From Brevibacterium sp. S22 (lineage in GTDB: Bacteria; Actinomycetota; Actinomycetes; Actinomycetales; Brevibacteriaceae): a stretch of DNA of 64,000 nucleotides. The notes beneath the pieces were generated by a model that did not search any database, was not told where the DNA came from, and saw only the letters and a program-made list of their open reading frames with translations. A program made the translations under genes and the position numbers. The stretch covers positions 186,001 through 250,000 of the forward strand of contig NZ_RHFG01000004.1 of NCBI RefSeq assembly GCF_004745485.1. Reading direction: 5' to 3'. Shown here piece after piece: positions 62,834-64,000 of the stretch; positions within the stretch are counted from its first letter, which is position 1, and every line of letters begins with the position of its first letter.

Positions 62834-63445
62834 ATGACCCAGCAGGAGATTGCGCACCACCAGAATCGCAGTCGCCGGTCAGCCGAAGAGATCCTCGATG
62901 CGGCCGTGGCAGTTATCTCGGATCATGGCCTGGCCGCCTTCACCATGAACACAGTGGCCACGAAAGCCGGGGGATCAGTAGGGCGAGTCTATGCGAGGTA
63001 CGCCAACAAGGAAGCTTTACTCTTCGCAGTCAAGGATCGCGCATTCTCCCAGCTGGAGAACACGCTCGAGAGCCGTTTGGCTGCAAGCGATACGGGAAAG
63101 GATGCGATCGCTGAATTCGTCCGAACCGTGTCCGAGACTCTGTTTGCCGCTCCGAAGCTCTTCTCCTTTATGGTCTCTCATAGTGCCGAGGACGCCGAGC
63201 TGCACGGTCGGGGATTCGCCTTCCACCAACGCTCTCGCTCCCTGCTCATCGACTGTCTCGCACGTTTCGACATCATCGATTCGTCGACGATCGGACACGT
63301 CTACGAAATGGTTGTGCAGAGCCTGCTCATGCGAGTGATCTCACTCGGTGCCAACGAGGGCGTCCCCCCGTATCCGGGATTTCCGAAGACCACGACCTAC
63401 CAGGAGTTTCTCATCGAAACTGCGGTGTCCAGACTGATCCCCTGA
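62834..63445 (+). CDS. TetR-family transcriptional regulator
   Basis: The 203-residue protein has the TetR N-terminal HTH AEEILDAAVAVISDHGLAAF then MNTVATKAGGSVGRVYARYA with NKEALLF. The C-terminal ligand domain is typical in length. AGAAGG precedes ATG 62834. It ends the permease-esterase operon and probably represses it and the divergent monooxygenase through the dyads at 60.28-60.31 kb. Confidence 0.88.
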   Translation: MTQQEIAHHQNRSRRSAEEILDAAVAVISDHGLAAFTMNTVATKAGGSVGRVYARYANKEALLFAVKDRAFSQLENTLESRLAASDTGKDAIAEFVRTVSETLFAAPKLFSFMVSHSAEDAELHGRGFAFHQRSRSLLIDCLARFDIIDSSTIGHVYEMVVQSLLMRVISLGANEGVPPYPGFPKTTTYQEFLIETAVSRLIP

Positions 63446-63490
63446 CGAGCTCTCTTGCCTCAAACCAGCGGCGCCGGCACAGGGTATGAC

Positions 63491-64000
63491 TCACTCAATC
63501 CGCACCGCGACCCGACCGCCCAGGAGCACCCGCGCCGTGCGGAACAGCGATGTCGACGTCATGGTCTGAGACATCTCGTCCCACACGACCGACGACGTGA
63601 CCACGCCCGATGGGGCGCCGAGCCGCACCTCGGGGCCGGTCCAGTCGGTATTGTTCCACTCGATGATCCCCCGCACGAACGAATCGCGTCCGGAAGCAGC
63701 GATACCACAACCAAGCACGTGGCTGCAGTTCCGGGCACAGCCTGGTGCGCCTGTCCCATCGAGATGACTCTGACGAGCAGGTGAACATCCGCGGCGGGCA
63801 GCTCGGTGCCGTCGAGCAACATGGTCGGCTCTGGTACGCTGACGACCGCGGCCTTGGGCACGACCTGCGGCGCCGTCTCCGGCGACTCGCACAACCCCAT
63901 GCGCATGGCCGCTTTCCGCCGCAGCTCCTCGATGTGGATCATCGAATGAGCTTTAGCGTCGATGGCATCCGGGGATTCCGTGCCGTTGAGCGAGACCAAC
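63491..64000 (-). pseudogene. PrpF-family isomerase C-terminal part, frameshifted, cut by the window edge
   Basis: From the right edge the frame reads VVPKAAVVSVPEPTMLLDGT and LVRVISMGQAHQAVPGTAAT, the SMGQxH block of PrpF (2-methylaconitate isomerase-like) proteins. It then shifts near 63700-63715 and continues GRDSFVRGIIEWNNTDWTGP, RLGAPSGVV and SLFRTARVLLGGRVAV in another frame to the stop at 63491. One base is missing, so it is either inactive or mis-sequenced. Confidence 0.65.

Noticed and set aside
62384-63445. A long version of the TetR protein starting inside the esterase gene
   Set aside because: The first 140 or so codons overlap the esterase in another frame; the TetR domain begins right after ATG 62834.

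Overview
The window comes from a high-GC Gram-positive actinobacterium. Mycothiol synthase, a GlnR-type orphan regulator, Ppk1, a MutT1-type Nudix/phosphatase fusion, PucR/CdaR regulators, an ECF41 sigma factor and leaderless promoters all point that way. The gene set fits Micrococcales and my best guess is Brevibacterium, by inference only.

Positions 1-38.2 kb look like a native chromosomal backbone. In order they hold: the start of a peptide-type ABC binding protein, a type III PLP decarboxylase and its PucR regulator (1-4.2 kb); a two-component system (4.4-6.6 kb); a membrane protein/SGNH hydrolase/NAD(P)-binding operon opposite a MarR regulator (6.8-9.6 kb); a VOC/NmrA/ECF41 operon behind a near-ideal ECF41 promoter (9.7-11.8 kb); gabT, ygfZ and a nitrobindin-like gene (11.9-15.4 kb); glnR-mshD-ppk1-mutT1 (17.5-22.5 kb); pstSCAB behind an 11-bp-phased PHO-box-like array (23.6-28.0 kb); an HxlR/reductase pair; a second two-component system with a membrane protein; a DUF47-pit phosphate uptake pair (34.1-35.8 kb); two uncharacterised genes; and tRNA-Lys(TTT). 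Nitrogen and phosphate control are clustered: GlnR, polyphosphate synthesis, high-affinity Pst and low-affinity Pit lie within 18 kb.

Right after tRNA-Lys (38.2-56 kb) the DNA changes. GC looks lower, insertion sequences are packed together, and several genes are broken. The stretch holds a DDE transposase overlapped by a recombinase-like protein that lacks the catalytic residues, an IS with three 36-bp-spaced end repeats per side, an IS630 copy, IS3 debris, and a peptidase/oxidase cluster (prolyl oligopeptidase, one intact and one frameshifted DUF885 peptidase, a FAD oxidoreductase). The CdaR-type regulator of that cluster carries an in-frame stop. From 55.8 to 64 kb there is a catabolic region: CGNR regulator and alpha/beta hydrolase, two decayed genes, a monooxygenase/cupin operon, a permease/esterase/TetR operon, and a frameshifted PrpF-family gene at the right edge.

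The most unusual signals are these. (1) At least seven backbone genes end in tandem repeats whose first unit is the gene's own 3' end including the stop codon. (2) The 11-mer CCGCCTCGGCG recurs about 18 times in the backbone and I saw none after 38 kb. (3) The recombinase-like/DDE pair at tRNA-Lys has no catalytic tyrosine-recombinase residues. No CRISPR array, rRNA gene or complete prophage was seen.
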